A stretch of DNA of 64,000 nt. Origin: an uncultured Muribaculaceae bacterium (GTDB taxonomy: Bacteria > Bacteroidota > Bacteroidia > Bacteroidales > Muribaculaceae). This document shows positions 26,048 to 35,336 of the stretch, piece by piece. The notes beneath the pieces were generated by a model that was not told where the DNA came from, searched no databases, and worked only from the letters and a program-made list of their open reading frames with translations. Position numbers and translations under genes: made by a program. Numbering within the stretch: the first letter of the stretch is position 1; each line of letters starts with the position of its first letter. The stretch lies in contig CAJUCW010000005.1 of the NCBI GenBank assembly GCA_910585275.1, positions 1 to 64,000 of the forward strand, written 5' to 3'.

Positions 26048-26995
26048 TTACATTTCGGAATTTTCCATCAAGAACTTTTCGGCGTCAAGGGCGGCACGGC
26101 AGCCGGTGCCGGCGGCAGCCACGGCCTGACGATAACGAGGGTCGGCACAGTCGCCGGCGGCAAACACGCCTTCCACGTTCGTTGCGGTGGTGCGTCCGTC
26201 AACCTCGATGTAACCTTCCGCATCAAGCTTGATCCAGTCTTTAAATATTTCGGTGTTGGGACGATGCCCTATGGCAAGAAAGAAGCCGTCGATTGCAATA
26301 TCGAAACGTTCCTCCTCGGGCGTGCCGACATGGCGCACGATATGTGCGCCCTCAACACCATCCTCTCCAAAAAGCCCCTCCGTGTTGCAATGGAAAAGGA
26401 TTTCGATATTCTCTCGTTCCTTCACGCGACGCTGCATCACGTCGGAAGCTCGCAACACCCCTCTTCTTACGATAAGATATACTTTTTTAGCAAGTGTGGA
26501 AAGATAAAGCGCTTCTTCGCAGGCAGTGTCGCCTCCGCCCACCACAGCCACATTCTTTTTACGATAGAAGAAGCCGTCGCAGGTGGCACACGCACTTACA
26601 CCAAGACCTCTGTATTTTTCCTCATCCGGGAGTCCGAGATATTTTGCCGAAGCCCCGGTGCAGATAATCACGGTTTCGGCCAAGATAACGTCGCCGTCTT
26701 CGTCTTCACAACGGAACGGACGTGACGAGAAATCAACTTTCGCAATAGTTTTCGGACGGATTTCAGCACCGAAACGCAACGACTGCTGACGGAATTCCTC
26801 CATCATTTCCTGCCCTTGCACACCATTCGGATAACCCGGAAAGTTCTCTATCTCAGTGGTCTGCGTAAGCTGTCCGCCCGGCTGATTGCCTTCAAAAACC
26901 AAAGGGTGAAGATTAGCTCTCGATGCATATATTGCTGCCGTGTATCCGGCCGGTCCTGAGCCGATAATCAAGACCCTTGTATTTGTTTCAACCAT
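26048..26995 (-). CDS. trxB: Thioredoxin-disulfide reductase
   Basis: A 315-residue flavoprotein that reduces thioredoxin with NADPH. The FAD-binding motif GSGPAGYTAA lies at 12-21; the redox-active pair Cys136 and Cys139 is in SACATCDGFFY; the NADPH-binding GGGDTACEEALYL follows; and the C-terminal FAD motif GVFAAGDC is present. It is the partner of the thioredoxin at 7.5 kb. Length is as expected for the low-molecular-weight class. It sits between the lolA-like gene and the deaminase gene in the minus-strand run. Confidence 0.97.
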   Translation of the reverse strand: MVETNTRVLIIGSGPAGYTAAIYASRANLHPLVFEGNQPGGQLTQTTEIENFPGYPNGVQGQEMMEEFRQQSLRFGAEIRPKTIAKVDFSSRPFRCEDEDGDVILAETVIICTGASAKYLGLPDEEKYRGLGVSACATCDGFFYRKKNVAVVGGGDTACEEALYLSTLAKKVYLIVRRGVLRASDVMQRRVKERENIEILFHCNTEGLFGEDGVEGAHIVRHVGTPEEERFDIAIDGFFLAIGHRPNTEIFKDWIKLDAEGYIEVDGRTTATNVEGVFAAGDCADPRYRQAVAAAGTGCRAALDAEKFLMENSEM

Positions 26996-27105
26996 ATTAG
27001 AATATGTAATTTCTATTTATTTAACGTCGTAATTTTATAAAATTGTCAATGTCAATCTTTTTAATATAACAATTTTGAACGCCAAAGGATAACCGGGCAT
27101 GCGCA

Positions 27106-27747
27106 TTATCTCAAATCTACGATTTCCGCCTTCGGATATTTTGACTTCGGATATTCAAATTCCGACGCCGGCAACGCATTGACTGCTCTAAAAGATGTGA
27201 CATCGACTGTCGTAGAGCCGGATGCGGTGGTGACGATAATCCTTTCAGTTTGGAAATTAGAGGAATTTATCGTGAACGTGAGTTTCCTCACCCCTGACTT
27301 CTTACTTCTCGGCACAAGGTCAATCACATATTTTCCATTACGTTTCACCGGAGAAAAACTATAGGAGTAGCCTCCGGCCCCGCCTTTCACATAAAGCAAC
27401 GGATTCGATTCCAGCAACTCTTGTGCAGTAGGAGTTATGACGGTAGTCTCCATCGTACGCGGATTATATGTATATAGGGTCTTGCCGTTATACCAGGTGG
27501 AAACCTGGGGGAGAATGACAGAGAATTTCTGTCCGCTGCTTTTCAATGTGCCCTTCACATTCTTTCCGTTCATCCTCATTGAAAAAGTGGCATTTATGCC
27601 TTTGGCTCCGGAAATAACGGCGGCAGCCTTCTGTGCCACCTGTTCGGCCGTAAGGGCAGCCGTCGCCTCGAAACTAAGCGAGAAGAACGACAGCACGGCG
27701 ATCAAGAGAGCCGCAAAACCTTTTATTTTTATTATTTGACCAGACAT
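27106..27747 (-). CDS. lolA: LolA-like outer-membrane lipoprotein carrier
   Basis: A 213-residue periplasmic protein. Signal sequence at about 1-32 (GFAALLIAVLSFFSLSFEATA). The mature part has the LolA-type alternation of strands: INATFSMRMNGKNVKGTLK, FSVILPQVSTWYNGKTLYTY, then RKLTFTINSSNF. LolA carries lipoproteins across the periplasm to the outer membrane. Placement immediately after ftsK, with ftsK-lolA adjacency, agrees with a conserved gene order. Sequence identity to proteobacterial LolA is low, so the call is by fold and context. Confidence 0.85.
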   Translation of the reverse strand: MSGQIIKIKGFAALLIAVLSFFSLSFEATAALTAEQVAQKAAAVISGAKGINATFSMRMNGKNVKGTLKSSGQKFSVILPQVSTWYNGKTLYTYNPRTMETTVITPTAQELLESNPLLYVKGGAGGYSYSFSPVKRNGKYVIDLVPRSKKSGVRKLTFTINSSNFQTERIIVTTASGSTTVDVTSFRAVNALPASEFEYPKSKYPKAEIVDLR

Positions 27748-27789
27748 AATCTATTTTAATTATATTACTAAGTTACAATCCGCGACGCG

Positions 27790-30555
27790 TCACGGATTAA
27801 GTATTGAATCGAGGGTTATAGCATCCACAAGGACTGACCTCGGCTTGCCGCCATGGGCAGGTCCGACGATACCGGCAGCTTCAAGCTGATCCATAATCTT
27901 GCCGGCGCGGTTATAACCGATGGAATAACGCCGCTGCAAAGATGAAGTGGATGCAGTGTTGCTTGAAACAATGAGACGGGCCACTTCGTCGAACAACGGG
28001 TCTTTGTCGCCGAAGTTGTTGCCGAGTTCGCCGTCAGAATCACCGCTGCCGGTATTTACAGGCTCTGGAAGGATATAAGCTCCTTGTCCGTATGGCTGGC
28101 GCTTAATGTAGTCACAAATAGCCTCCACCTCAGGAGTGTCAATAAAAGCACACTGCACACGCACCATCGGGGCATTGTTGCTGATAAGCATGTCGCCACG
28201 CCCGATAAGCTGCTGCGCGCCCGGGGTGTCGAGAATCGTCTTGCTATCGACTCCCGAACTTACCTTGAAGGCTATACGTGCCGGGAAGTTTGCTTTAATA
28301 ATACCAGTGATGACGTTGGTAGAAGGCCTCTGGGTGGCTATGATTACATGCATTCCGACGGCCCTCGCCTTCTGGGCAAGACGCGCGATAGGAATCTCAA
28401 CCTCTTTACCGGCCGTCATTATAAGGTCGCTAAACTCATCGACCACAACCACAATATAAGGGAGAAAACGGTGGTCGGCGCCGTCGAGGGGAGTAAGCCT
28501 CCGGCTCTTTATCATTTCGTTATATTCCTCTATGTTGCGAGCATGCCCCTTCAGAAGCTGGTAACGGTTGTCCATTTCCACGCAGAGCGAACTGAGGGTA
28601 GCCACAACCTTGTCCATATCGGTGATGATGGCGTCTTCGGCATCAGGAATCTTGGCGAGATAATGAGCCTCGATTTTGGCATAAAGGCTGAACTCCACCA
28701 TTTTCGGGTCAATCATCACGAATTTAAGTTCGTCAGGAGTCTTGCTATAGAGCAATGAGGCGATAATGGCGTTAAGACCGACAGACTTGCCTTGGCCCGT
28801 TGCTCCCGCCACAAGAAGGTGCGGCATCTTTGCGAGATCGGCCACATAGACCTCGTTGGAGATTGTAGAACCGAGTGCGATTGGCAATTTATATTTAGTC
28901 TCCTGATATTTATGCGACTTTATAATAGTGCGCATCGACACAGTCTGCGGGTCGTTGTTGGCAACTTCGATACCCACAGTTCCCTTTCCCGGAATAGGGG
29001 CGATTATACGCACGCCTACTGCGGCAAGGCTTAGGGCGATATCGTCAACAAGATTCCGGATACGGTTGATTTTAACCCCTCGGTCAGGCACGATTTCATA
29101 GAGGGTGACGGTGGGACCGACGGTAGCCTCTATACTCAAGATAGGAATGCCGAAATCAAGAAGTGTTTTTTTGATTCTCTCCTTGTTTTCCATCTGTTCG
29201 TCGGCATCCACGCTTATCCTTTCTGCCCCTTCCCGCAAGAGTTCGGCGGGAGGAAAGTTATAAGGATGCATTCCGGGAAGAACCCCATTTTCAACGGTGC
29301 GGACCATATCGGTCTGTCCGATAGCATTCACATTCACAACCATATTATCCGAATCGGCACTATCCGAATCGGCACTATCAGAAGCATCCGGAGAAGCATC
29401 CGTGGATATCGGGACATCTATGGCAGGTTCGGCTGCATCGTCATTGTTTCCATCGGCAAACCTTTCGGAATCAGAAGCGGCATTCGAAGCCATAGCGTCG
29501 GCTTCCTCCTCCCCGACTTCGGGCGAAGACTCATACACACCGGTCTCCGTATCTTCAGGTAAAACATATTCCCCTACTTCCTGCAAAACAGGTTTATCGT
29601 CATACTCTTCAAAATCAGGCAACGAACTATATAGGCCGGTTTCCTCTTCGCCGAATGTCACGTGCGAGGATTCAATGGAATCATCCGTCTCCGGGCTATC
29701 CATAACAGGAGGAGCCGAATCAGCTTCTTCAAACCTTCTCATTTCCTCAATCTCCCTCTCTCGCTCAAGACGCAACGCTTCCTTCTCGGCAGCTATCCTA
29801 CGTCGTTCGGCATATTTGCGTCGCACCCTTATAATCCAATTGATAAGATCGCGCAAGCATATCACCACAAACAGACAGATGAAGAAAAGACAAAGAATGA
29901 CTGCACCGATTCCTCCGAGAAAGTGAATCACGAATTCATTCACGTATCGTCCATGATAGCCGCCCCAATTCACGGAAGTATGCATCGAGATTGTCAGAAG
30001 GCCCACTATCAGCGAAACCGTAATCAGCGCCACCATCGATTTTATAGTAAAATCGACCGATTTGAATCTCGGGCGTCCCACAAGCAGCTTCAGGGCCATA
30101 GCGCAAAGCCAGAAAATGATGACAAAAGAACCGAGTCCGAAACACTCATTTATAAGAAACTCGGAAATCCTTGCACCACCCTCTCCTCCGGAATTGGCTA
30201 TTTGCCCGGCATGCCCGACAGGGGAATTGGCTATTTCAGACTGGTCAATCACACATGTCACAAAATAGGAAAGAAACGAAACGCCAAGATAGACCCCAAA
30301 GAATCCGAGGGCAAGCCCCGTGATCCACCGGGTGGTCTGGCTCGAAGCCCAATCCTTCACACTTTGGACGAAAGGCTTTTTTTCTTTTTTCTTCGGCTGC
30401 TTTTTTGCGGCTGAGCGTGATCCTGTTTTTCTACTTTTCCTTTCAACACGCTTCTCCGGCTGTTCGTTGTCCGGAGGAAGCGGGGGCAAGGGTTCCTGAC
30501 GGACAATCTCTTCCGTGTCAGGTATCGTGGGATTAAAATTATCGTAGTTACTCAT
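27790..30555 (-). CDS. ftsK: DNA translocase FtsK
   Basis: A 921-residue DNA pump coupling chromosome segregation to division. N-terminus is cytoplasmic and basic (KSRKTGSRSAAKKQPKKKEK), then four membrane helices to about 235. A long acidic, Ser/Asp-rich linker (about 280-440) follows. The motor domain has Walker A GATGQGKS near residue 585 and Walker B VVVVDEFSDL. The C-terminal gamma winged helix (SSLQRRYSIGYNRAGKIMDQ) would recognise KOPS-like sites. The tandem-repeat linker contains two 15-bp repeats of CGAATCGGCACTATC in the plus-strand text. It is the first gene of the minus-strand run ending at the LuxR gene. Confidence 0.97.
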   Translation of the reverse strand: MSNYDNFNPTIPDTEEIVRQEPLPPLPPDNEQPEKRVERKSRKTGSRSAAKKQPKKKEKKPFVQSVKDWASSQTTRWITGLALGFFGVYLGVSFLSYFVTCVIDQSEIANSPVGHAGQIANSGGEGGARISEFLINECFGLGSFVIIFWLCAMALKLLVGRPRFKSVDFTIKSMVALITVSLIVGLLTISMHTSVNWGGYHGRYVNEFVIHFLGGIGAVILCLFFICLFVVICLRDLINWIIRVRRKYAERRRIAAEKEALRLEREREIEEMRRFEEADSAPPVMDSPETDDSIESSHVTFGEEETGLYSSLPDFEEYDDKPVLQEVGEYVLPEDTETGVYESSPEVGEEEADAMASNAASDSERFADGNNDDAAEPAIDVPISTDASPDASDSADSDSADSDNMVVNVNAIGQTDMVRTVENGVLPGMHPYNFPPAELLREGAERISVDADEQMENKERIKKTLLDFGIPILSIEATVGPTVTLYEIVPDRGVKINRIRNLVDDIALSLAAVGVRIIAPIPGKGTVGIEVANNDPQTVSMRTIIKSHKYQETKYKLPIALGSTISNEVYVADLAKMPHLLVAGATGQGKSVGLNAIIASLLYSKTPDELKFVMIDPKMVEFSLYAKIEAHYLAKIPDAEDAIITDMDKVVATLSSLCVEMDNRYQLLKGHARNIEEYNEMIKSRRLTPLDGADHRFLPYIVVVVDEFSDLIMTAGKEVEIPIARLAQKARAVGMHVIIATQRPSTNVITGIIKANFPARIAFKVSSGVDSKTILDTPGAQQLIGRGDMLISNNAPMVRVQCAFIDTPEVEAICDYIKRQPYGQGAYILPEPVNTGSGDSDGELGNNFGDKDPLFDEVARLIVSSNTASTSSLQRRYSIGYNRAGKIMDQLEAAGIVGPAHGGKPRSVLVDAITLDSILNP

Positions 30556-30574
30556 TAAAGCATTTTTGGGAATG

Positions 30575-30582
30575 CAAAGATA
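30575..30582 (-). promoter_or_regulatory. -7 box of the ftsK promoter
   Basis: On the minus strand this reads TATCTTTG, a good TAnnTTTG match 20 nt upstream of the ftsK ATG. The matching -33 box, expected near 30603, is not evident. Confidence 0.55.
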
Positions 30583-30691
30583 ACCATTTATTAACTTTTT
30601 TCCTATCTATTCGACAGGATTTGCAAAATAAATTTGAAAACATTCACAATTCACAACCGGGAAAACTAATAACTGTCAATAGCCGGTATGG

Positions 30692-31699
30692 TTAAAAAAA
30701 ATATCTATCAGTCGAAGTGACTGTGGAATCCGTATTCTCACTTCCGGATTTCGTGTCCTCAACATTGACAATGGAATCAACAGCCACGCTCTTGTTATTT
30801 ATGACAGAATCCTCCATGACAACGGCTCCGGCTTTTTCTTGAGATACTGCCACCCGCGAATCGGCCAACGTCTCTTTAGACCGGATATCGGATACTGAAA
30901 GATGTGGCTTCCCTGGTACAGTGCTTATAGAGGGTATTTCATGTCCTTCCTCAAGATTCACCTCCATATCCTTTCTTCCGGGCGTTATTATGACCGGCAT
31001 CCCCGAATCGACCATTTCCACAAGTTTCATTACGTTCTCATTCTTTATACGTATGCATCCGTGGCTCCTTCGTCCCCCGATGCTCCAGGGGGCGCATGTG
31101 CCATGTATGCCAATCTGTGAAGTTACGGGGATATTCAGCCGTATGAACCTCGGCCCGAATTCACCTGTCTTTTCACTTCTTACACCGTCATCGTCGATAT
31201 AATGCCAATCTGTGCTATTATGCACTTTTTTTACGGAAAAGAATCCTTCGGGTGTGCGGGCGTCACGTCTTTTATGTTTTGTGCCATAATTTTTCGCGCA
31301 TGCCATTCCAAAACTTTCTACCTCCTCGCCATATCGATTGAATTTAATAACCTTCATTCGACTTTTATCAACTACAACAAACCCGTCATGCTTATTATTA
31401 AGAAGTTTTTCAGCATATTCCAGTTCATCCACAGCCATTTGAGGCAATATTCCCCTCTCATATTGTTTCCAATGCCCGGACTCTCTCATAAATTCGAGGG
31501 CCTCCCCGGCATTGTCAAACCGATGATAAGGGGAAGGCTCCGAAGACAATTGCTTCCTGCCCAAGCCTATCAATGAATCAGCGGCCAATTCCGGCGAAGA
31601 AACCGATTCATCAGCCGTCCGACTTCCACAGGCAGCGGCAGCCATCCCCATCACTACGGCAAGAAAGAATCGATATATATACTTCCTAATAATAATCAT
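30692..31699 (-). CDS. L,D-transpeptidase (YkuD family) lipoprotein
   Basis: A 335-residue lipoprotein with a lipobox ending at Cys24 (GMAAAACG). The YkuD catalytic domain spans about 105-245, with the signature IGIHG and HGCIR (active-site Cys215, His213). Family members form 3-3 peptide cross-links in peptidoglycan or attach proteins to it. The C-terminal 80 residues are Ser/Val/Asp-rich and probably disordered. I placed the start at 31699 (MIIIRKYIYRF) because it gives a normal lipoprotein signal; an in-frame extension to 31732 would add a hydrophobic run without a clear signal shape. It stands between ftsK and the dxs operon. Confidence 0.9.
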   Translation of the reverse strand: MIIIRKYIYRFFLAVVMGMAAAACGSRTADESVSSPELAADSLIGLGRKQLSSEPSPYHRFDNAGEALEFMRESGHWKQYERGILPQMAVDELEYAEKLLNNKHDGFVVVDKSRMKVIKFNRYGEEVESFGMACAKNYGTKHKRRDARTPEGFFSVKKVHNSTDWHYIDDDGVRSEKTGEFGPRFIRLNIPVTSQIGIHGTCAPWSIGGRRSHGCIRIKNENVMKLVEMVDSGMPVIITPGRKDMEVNLEEGHEIPSISTVPGKPHLSVSDIRSKETLADSRVAVSQEKAGAVVMEDSVINNKSVAVDSIVNVEDTKSGSENTDSTVTSTDRYFF

Positions 31700-31832
31700 A
31701 ATTATCAAAATGATTAAACTTCCGTCTCTCAATATAACATATAACCCATTATTTTAGGTCATTACGTCACACAATAAATAACGGCAAAAACAACCCTTTG
31801 AATGTTTTGAAACAAAAATAAAACAGAAATGG

Positions 31833-31863
31833 TTGTCGGAATGAGAAAAAAGAATTAACTTCG
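31833..31863 (+). promoter_or_regulatory. Promoter of the small-protein/dxs operon
   Basis: TTG at 31833-31835, a 20-bp spacer, then TAACTTCG at 31856-31863 (one substitution from TAnnTTTG). The start of the 60-residue gene is 9 nt past the box, so the leader is very short or absent. Confidence 0.6.
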
Positions 31864-31871
31864 CATACTAC

Positions 31872-32054
31872 ATGAATGCTGTAAAAATTGCCGGAATAAT
31901 GCTACTTGCCTTGGTGTGGCTCTGGCTTTGCTGGTCGCTAATCGCCTTAGGCGGAGGCTTTACGATGAAGAATGTGTTTCTTATCGTTGCCTCCGGCATC
32001 ATTGTTTTCGTTCCATTATGGAAAAAATATATCCGACACGACAACAATCAATAA
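31872..32054 (+). CDS. Small membrane protein, first gene of the dxs operon
   Basis: A 60-residue protein I do not recognise. It is almost all hydrophobic: helix one KIAGIMLLALVWLWLCWSLI (residues 5-24) and helix two VFLIVASGIIVFVPL, ending in a basic tail (WKKYIRHDNN). It ends 7 bp before the dxs start and is the first frame after the promoter at 31833-31863, so it is probably expressed with dxs, trkA and trkH. Function unknown. Confidence 0.7.
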   Translation: MNAVKIAGIMLLALVWLWLCWSLIALGGGFTMKNVFLIVASGIIVFVPLWKKYIRHDNNQ

Positions 32055-32061
32055 ATAGACA

Positions 32062-33990
32062 ATGAACTCCATCATAGACGACGCATCGAACTCTCTCTTG
32101 AAATCAGTGAATTCACCTTCCGACCTCCGGAAGTTGGAGCTCGAGCAGTTGCCGAAGCTCTGTGAGGAAATCAGGGAATTCTTAATATCGCATCTTTCAA
32201 TCAATCCCGGTCATTTCGCATCGAGTATGGGAGCGGTTGATTTAATTGTCGCACTCCACTATGTCTTCGACACACCCGACGACAGGCTCGTATGGGACGT
32301 AGGCCATCAGGCATACGCCCACAAAATTCTGACAGGAAGACGCGATGCGTTCGCCAATCAGCGCACCTATGGGGGAATAAGCGGCTTCCCGACCCCTCTT
32401 GAAAGTGAATACGACACTTTTATCGCCGGCCACGCAGGCAATTCCATCTCGGCTGCATTAGGCATGGCGATTGCGGATATGACCACCCCCGGTGCTGAAA
32501 AAAGGAAAACCGTAGCCATAATTGGAGACGCTTCGATAAGCGGAGGCTTGGCATTCGAAGGCCTCAACAATGCGTCGAACCATCTCAACAATCTGCTTAT
32601 CGTATTAAACGACAACGATATGAGCATCGACAACAACGTTGGTGCGCTACACAGTTATTTATCCGACCTTACCACTTCAGCCGGATATAACAGGCTACGC
32701 AATAAAATGGCGGGGTACTTCCGAAAAAAAGGAATTCTCACCGAAGCACGCAAAAGGGCGATTATCCGGTTTAACAACTCCGTAAAATCGCTTATTTCGA
32801 AAAAACAGAATATATTTGAAGGACTCAACATACGGTATTTCGGGCCCTTCGACGGGCACGATGTAGTAAAGCTTGTAAAAGTGCTTCGTGAAATTAAAGA
32901 CATGGAAGGCCCGCGCCTTCTTCATCTTTGCACCATAAAAGGGAAAGGGTATCGTCCTGCAGAAGAGAATCCCACCGTATGGCACGCCCCGGGCAAATTC
33001 AATCCGGAGACCGGACAACGCCTTAGCTGCGGTCAAGATGGCAATCCTCCCTTATGGCAAGAGGTTTTCGGCGAGACTCTAACCGAAATAGCCAAAGAAA
33101 ATGATAACGTTGTCGGTGTCACGGCAGCAATGCCGACCGGCACGTCTATGAGCCATCTTCTCAATGAATTTCCCGACAGGACCTTCGATGTAGGGATATC
33201 GGAAGGTCATGCCGTGACATTCGCAGGTGGCCTGGCTGCAGCAGGGAAAAGACCATTCGTGGCAATTTATTCGTCATTCCTGCAGCGTGCTTACGACAAT
33301 ATTATCCACGACGTGGCCATTCAGGGATTGCCGGTGACGTTCTGCATCGACCGTGCGGGAATCGTGGGGGAAGACGGCGTCACCCATCACGGTCTTTTCG
33401 ACATCGCCTATCTCAGATGTATCCCTTCTATGCTTATAGCCTCCCCCGCTGATGAAGAGACCATGCGCAATCTCATGTTTACGTCGCTGTCGCTCAATGC
33501 TCCATTTGCAATAAGATATCCGCGAGGGAAGGCGACGACATCCGACTGGAAAACGCCCATGCATGACATCGAAATCGGCAAGGGGCGTCAGATTCGCCGA
33601 AGCGACGGAGCACGCACCGCAATTCTAACTCTCGGCCCTGCATTGTCTTCCGCAAAAAAAGCGGCCGACGAACTTGAGAAAGAGAATATTCCCGTTGATA
33701 TTTACGACATGATATGGGTGAAACCGCTTGATACGGAATTGCTGAAAAAAGTGGCGCTCACACATGATCATTTAGTTACTGTGGAAGACGGAACCGTTAC
33801 CGGAGGCTTCGGATCGGCCATCGTCGATTGGCTTCGCGAAAACAGGATGGAAACGGCCGTAACTCAGCTCGGCGTTAAAGACGAATGGGTGGCACACGGT
33901 TCGGTTGACTTACTTAAAAATCTATGCGGCTATGATTCCAAAGGGATTTCAGAGGCGGTTAGAAATTATAAAAACCTCGGGGAATCATGA
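32062..33990 (+). CDS. dxs: 1-deoxy-D-xylulose-5-phosphate synthase
   Basis: A 642-residue thiamine-diphosphate enzyme that condenses pyruvate and glyceraldehyde 3-phosphate, the first step of the MEP isoprenoid pathway. The TPP and magnesium motif is GDASISGG...NDNDMSID (GDA rather than GDG, a variant seen in this phylum). The N-terminal HPGH-type loop is represented by SINPGHFASSMG, and the central domain has the conserved EGHAVTFAGGLA. The length is normal. Its last codons overlap the trkA start by 4 bp, so the two are translationally coupled. Confidence 0.96.
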   Translation: MNSIIDDASNSLLKSVNSPSDLRKLELEQLPKLCEEIREFLISHLSINPGHFASSMGAVDLIVALHYVFDTPDDRLVWDVGHQAYAHKILTGRRDAFANQRTYGGISGFPTPLESEYDTFIAGHAGNSISAALGMAIADMTTPGAEKRKTVAIIGDASISGGLAFEGLNNASNHLNNLLIVLNDNDMSIDNNVGALHSYLSDLTTSAGYNRLRNKMAGYFRKKGILTEARKRAIIRFNNSVKSLISKKQNIFEGLNIRYFGPFDGHDVVKLVKVLREIKDMEGPRLLHLCTIKGKGYRPAEENPTVWHAPGKFNPETGQRLSCGQDGNPPLWQEVFGETLTEIAKENDNVVGVTAAMPTGTSMSHLLNEFPDRTFDVGISEGHAVTFAGGLAAAGKRPFVAIYSSFLQRAYDNIIHDVAIQGLPVTFCIDRAGIVGEDGVTHHGLFDIAYLRCIPSMLIASPADEETMRNLMFTSLSLNAPFAIRYPRGKATTSDWKTPMHDIEIGKGRQIRRSDGARTAILTLGPALSSAKKAADELEKENIPVDIYDMIWVKPLDTELLKKVALTHDHLVTVEDGTVTGGFGSAIVDWLRENRMETAVTQLGVKDEWVAHGSVDLLKNLCGYDSKGISEAVRNYKNLGES

Positions 33991-35321
33991 AAATCGTCAT
34001 AGCAGGAGCAGGCGAGGTGGGCACCCATCTTGCAAAAATGCTTTCGAACGAAGATCAGGATATTATCCTTATAGACAGCGACCAGTCACGTCTCGACGTA
34101 ATTGACTCAAATTACAACCTGATGACGTGGAACGGCTCTACTTCCTCATTCGAGAGTCTCCGTGATGTCGGGATAGCTTCCACCGACCTCTATATAGCCG
34201 TCACTCCATACGAAACACGCAACATAACGTCTTGCGCCATCGCAAAGCGTCTGGGGGCGAAGAAGACCGTGGCGCGAATCGACAACAATGAGTTCTTGAT
34301 TCCGGAAAACGGCGCCATTCTGAAACAGATGGGGGTAGATTTCCTTATTTATCCGGAAGACCTTGCCGCCGATGAAATCGCCCTTGCACTCTCACATAAC
34401 TGGGCGCGTTATTGGGGGGAACTACATAACGGCAACCTCCTGCTTATCGGTGTGAAACTACACACGGAATCACCTCTTCTCGATAAGAAACTGAAAGACC
34501 TGCCCGTCACAGGACACGATTTCCACGTGGCCGTCATAAAACGCAACAACGAGACCATCATCCCCGGCGGTAACGACGAAATACTTCGCGACGACATTGT
34601 CTATTTCATCACCACCCCCCCTTTCGTCAACGAAGTGAGAGAACTTTGCGGAAAAAAGAAAAGAGTGATAAAAAAAGCACTCATAATGGGGGGAAGCCGC
34701 ATCGCCACACGCTTTGCAAAGCAGTATCACGACAAATATCATATCAAGATTATTGATAACGACCGCGATAATTGCGAAGCCCTTGCCACGTCGCTCCCCG
34801 ACTGCGAGATTGTGCTCGGCGACGCACGAGACATAGAAGTGCTGCGCGAAAACAACATATACCAATATGACGCATTCCTTGCATTGACCGATTATTCCGA
34901 AACCAACATCCTTTCATGCCTCACGGCAAAAGAATTCGGAGTGCCGAAAACGATAGCCGACGTTGAAAACCTTCAATTCGTAAGTCAAGCAGAGAATCTG
35001 AACATAGGAACCATAATCAATAAAAAACTTCTTGCATCAAGCCATATATTCAAAATATTGCTCGACGCCGACGAAAGCAATGCCAAGTGCCTTGCACTTG
35101 CGGATTCGGAAGTGGCGGAAATGTTTGTAAAACATGGTGCCAGGATTACTAAAGCACCTGTTAAGGACCTGCATCTTCCGTTTGGAATGACACTTGCAGC
35201 TATGGTGAGGGATGACGAATGCTCGCTTGTCGGCGGCAACACCCACATACAAGGGGGCGACTATGTGGTGGTGGTGTGTCTTTCCGGCACCATCAGCAAG
35301 ATTGAAAAATGGTTTAACTGA
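33987..35321 (+). CDS. trkA: Trk system potassium uptake regulator TrkA
   Basis: A 444-residue cytoplasmic regulatory subunit of the Trk potassium transporter. It has the tandem form: two RCK-N (Rossmann) and two RCK-C domains. The first nucleotide-binding motif is GAGEVGTHLAKML (residues 6-18) and the second copy starts near 230 (ALIMGGSRIATRFAKQ). NAD(H) binding and ATP-type gating of the channel are family properties. It overlaps the dxs stop by 4 bp and is 15 bp from trkH. Confidence 0.95.
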   Translation: MKIVIAGAGEVGTHLAKMLSNEDQDIILIDSDQSRLDVIDSNYNLMTWNGSTSSFESLRDVGIASTDLYIAVTPYETRNITSCAIAKRLGAKKTVARIDNNEFLIPENGAILKQMGVDFLIYPEDLAADEIALALSHNWARYWGELHNGNLLLIGVKLHTESPLLDKKLKDLPVTGHDFHVAVIKRNNETIIPGGNDEILRDDIVYFITTPPFVNEVRELCGKKKRVIKKALIMGGSRIATRFAKQYHDKYHIKIIDNDRDNCEALATSLPDCEIVLGDARDIEVLRENNIYQYDAFLALTDYSETNILSCLTAKEFGVPKTIADVENLQFVSQAENLNIGTIINKKLLASSHIFKILLDADESNAKCLALADSEVAEMFVKHGARITKAPVKDLHLPFGMTLAAMVRDDECSLVGGNTHIQGGDYVVVVCLSGTISKIEKWFN

Positions 35322-35336
35322 TAATAAGGATTCCTG

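Noticed and set aside
29353..29400. Tandem 15-bp repeat in the ftsK linker
   Set aside because: Low-complexity Ser/Asp/Ala coding in a disordered linker; only two full copies, of no obvious regulatory meaning.
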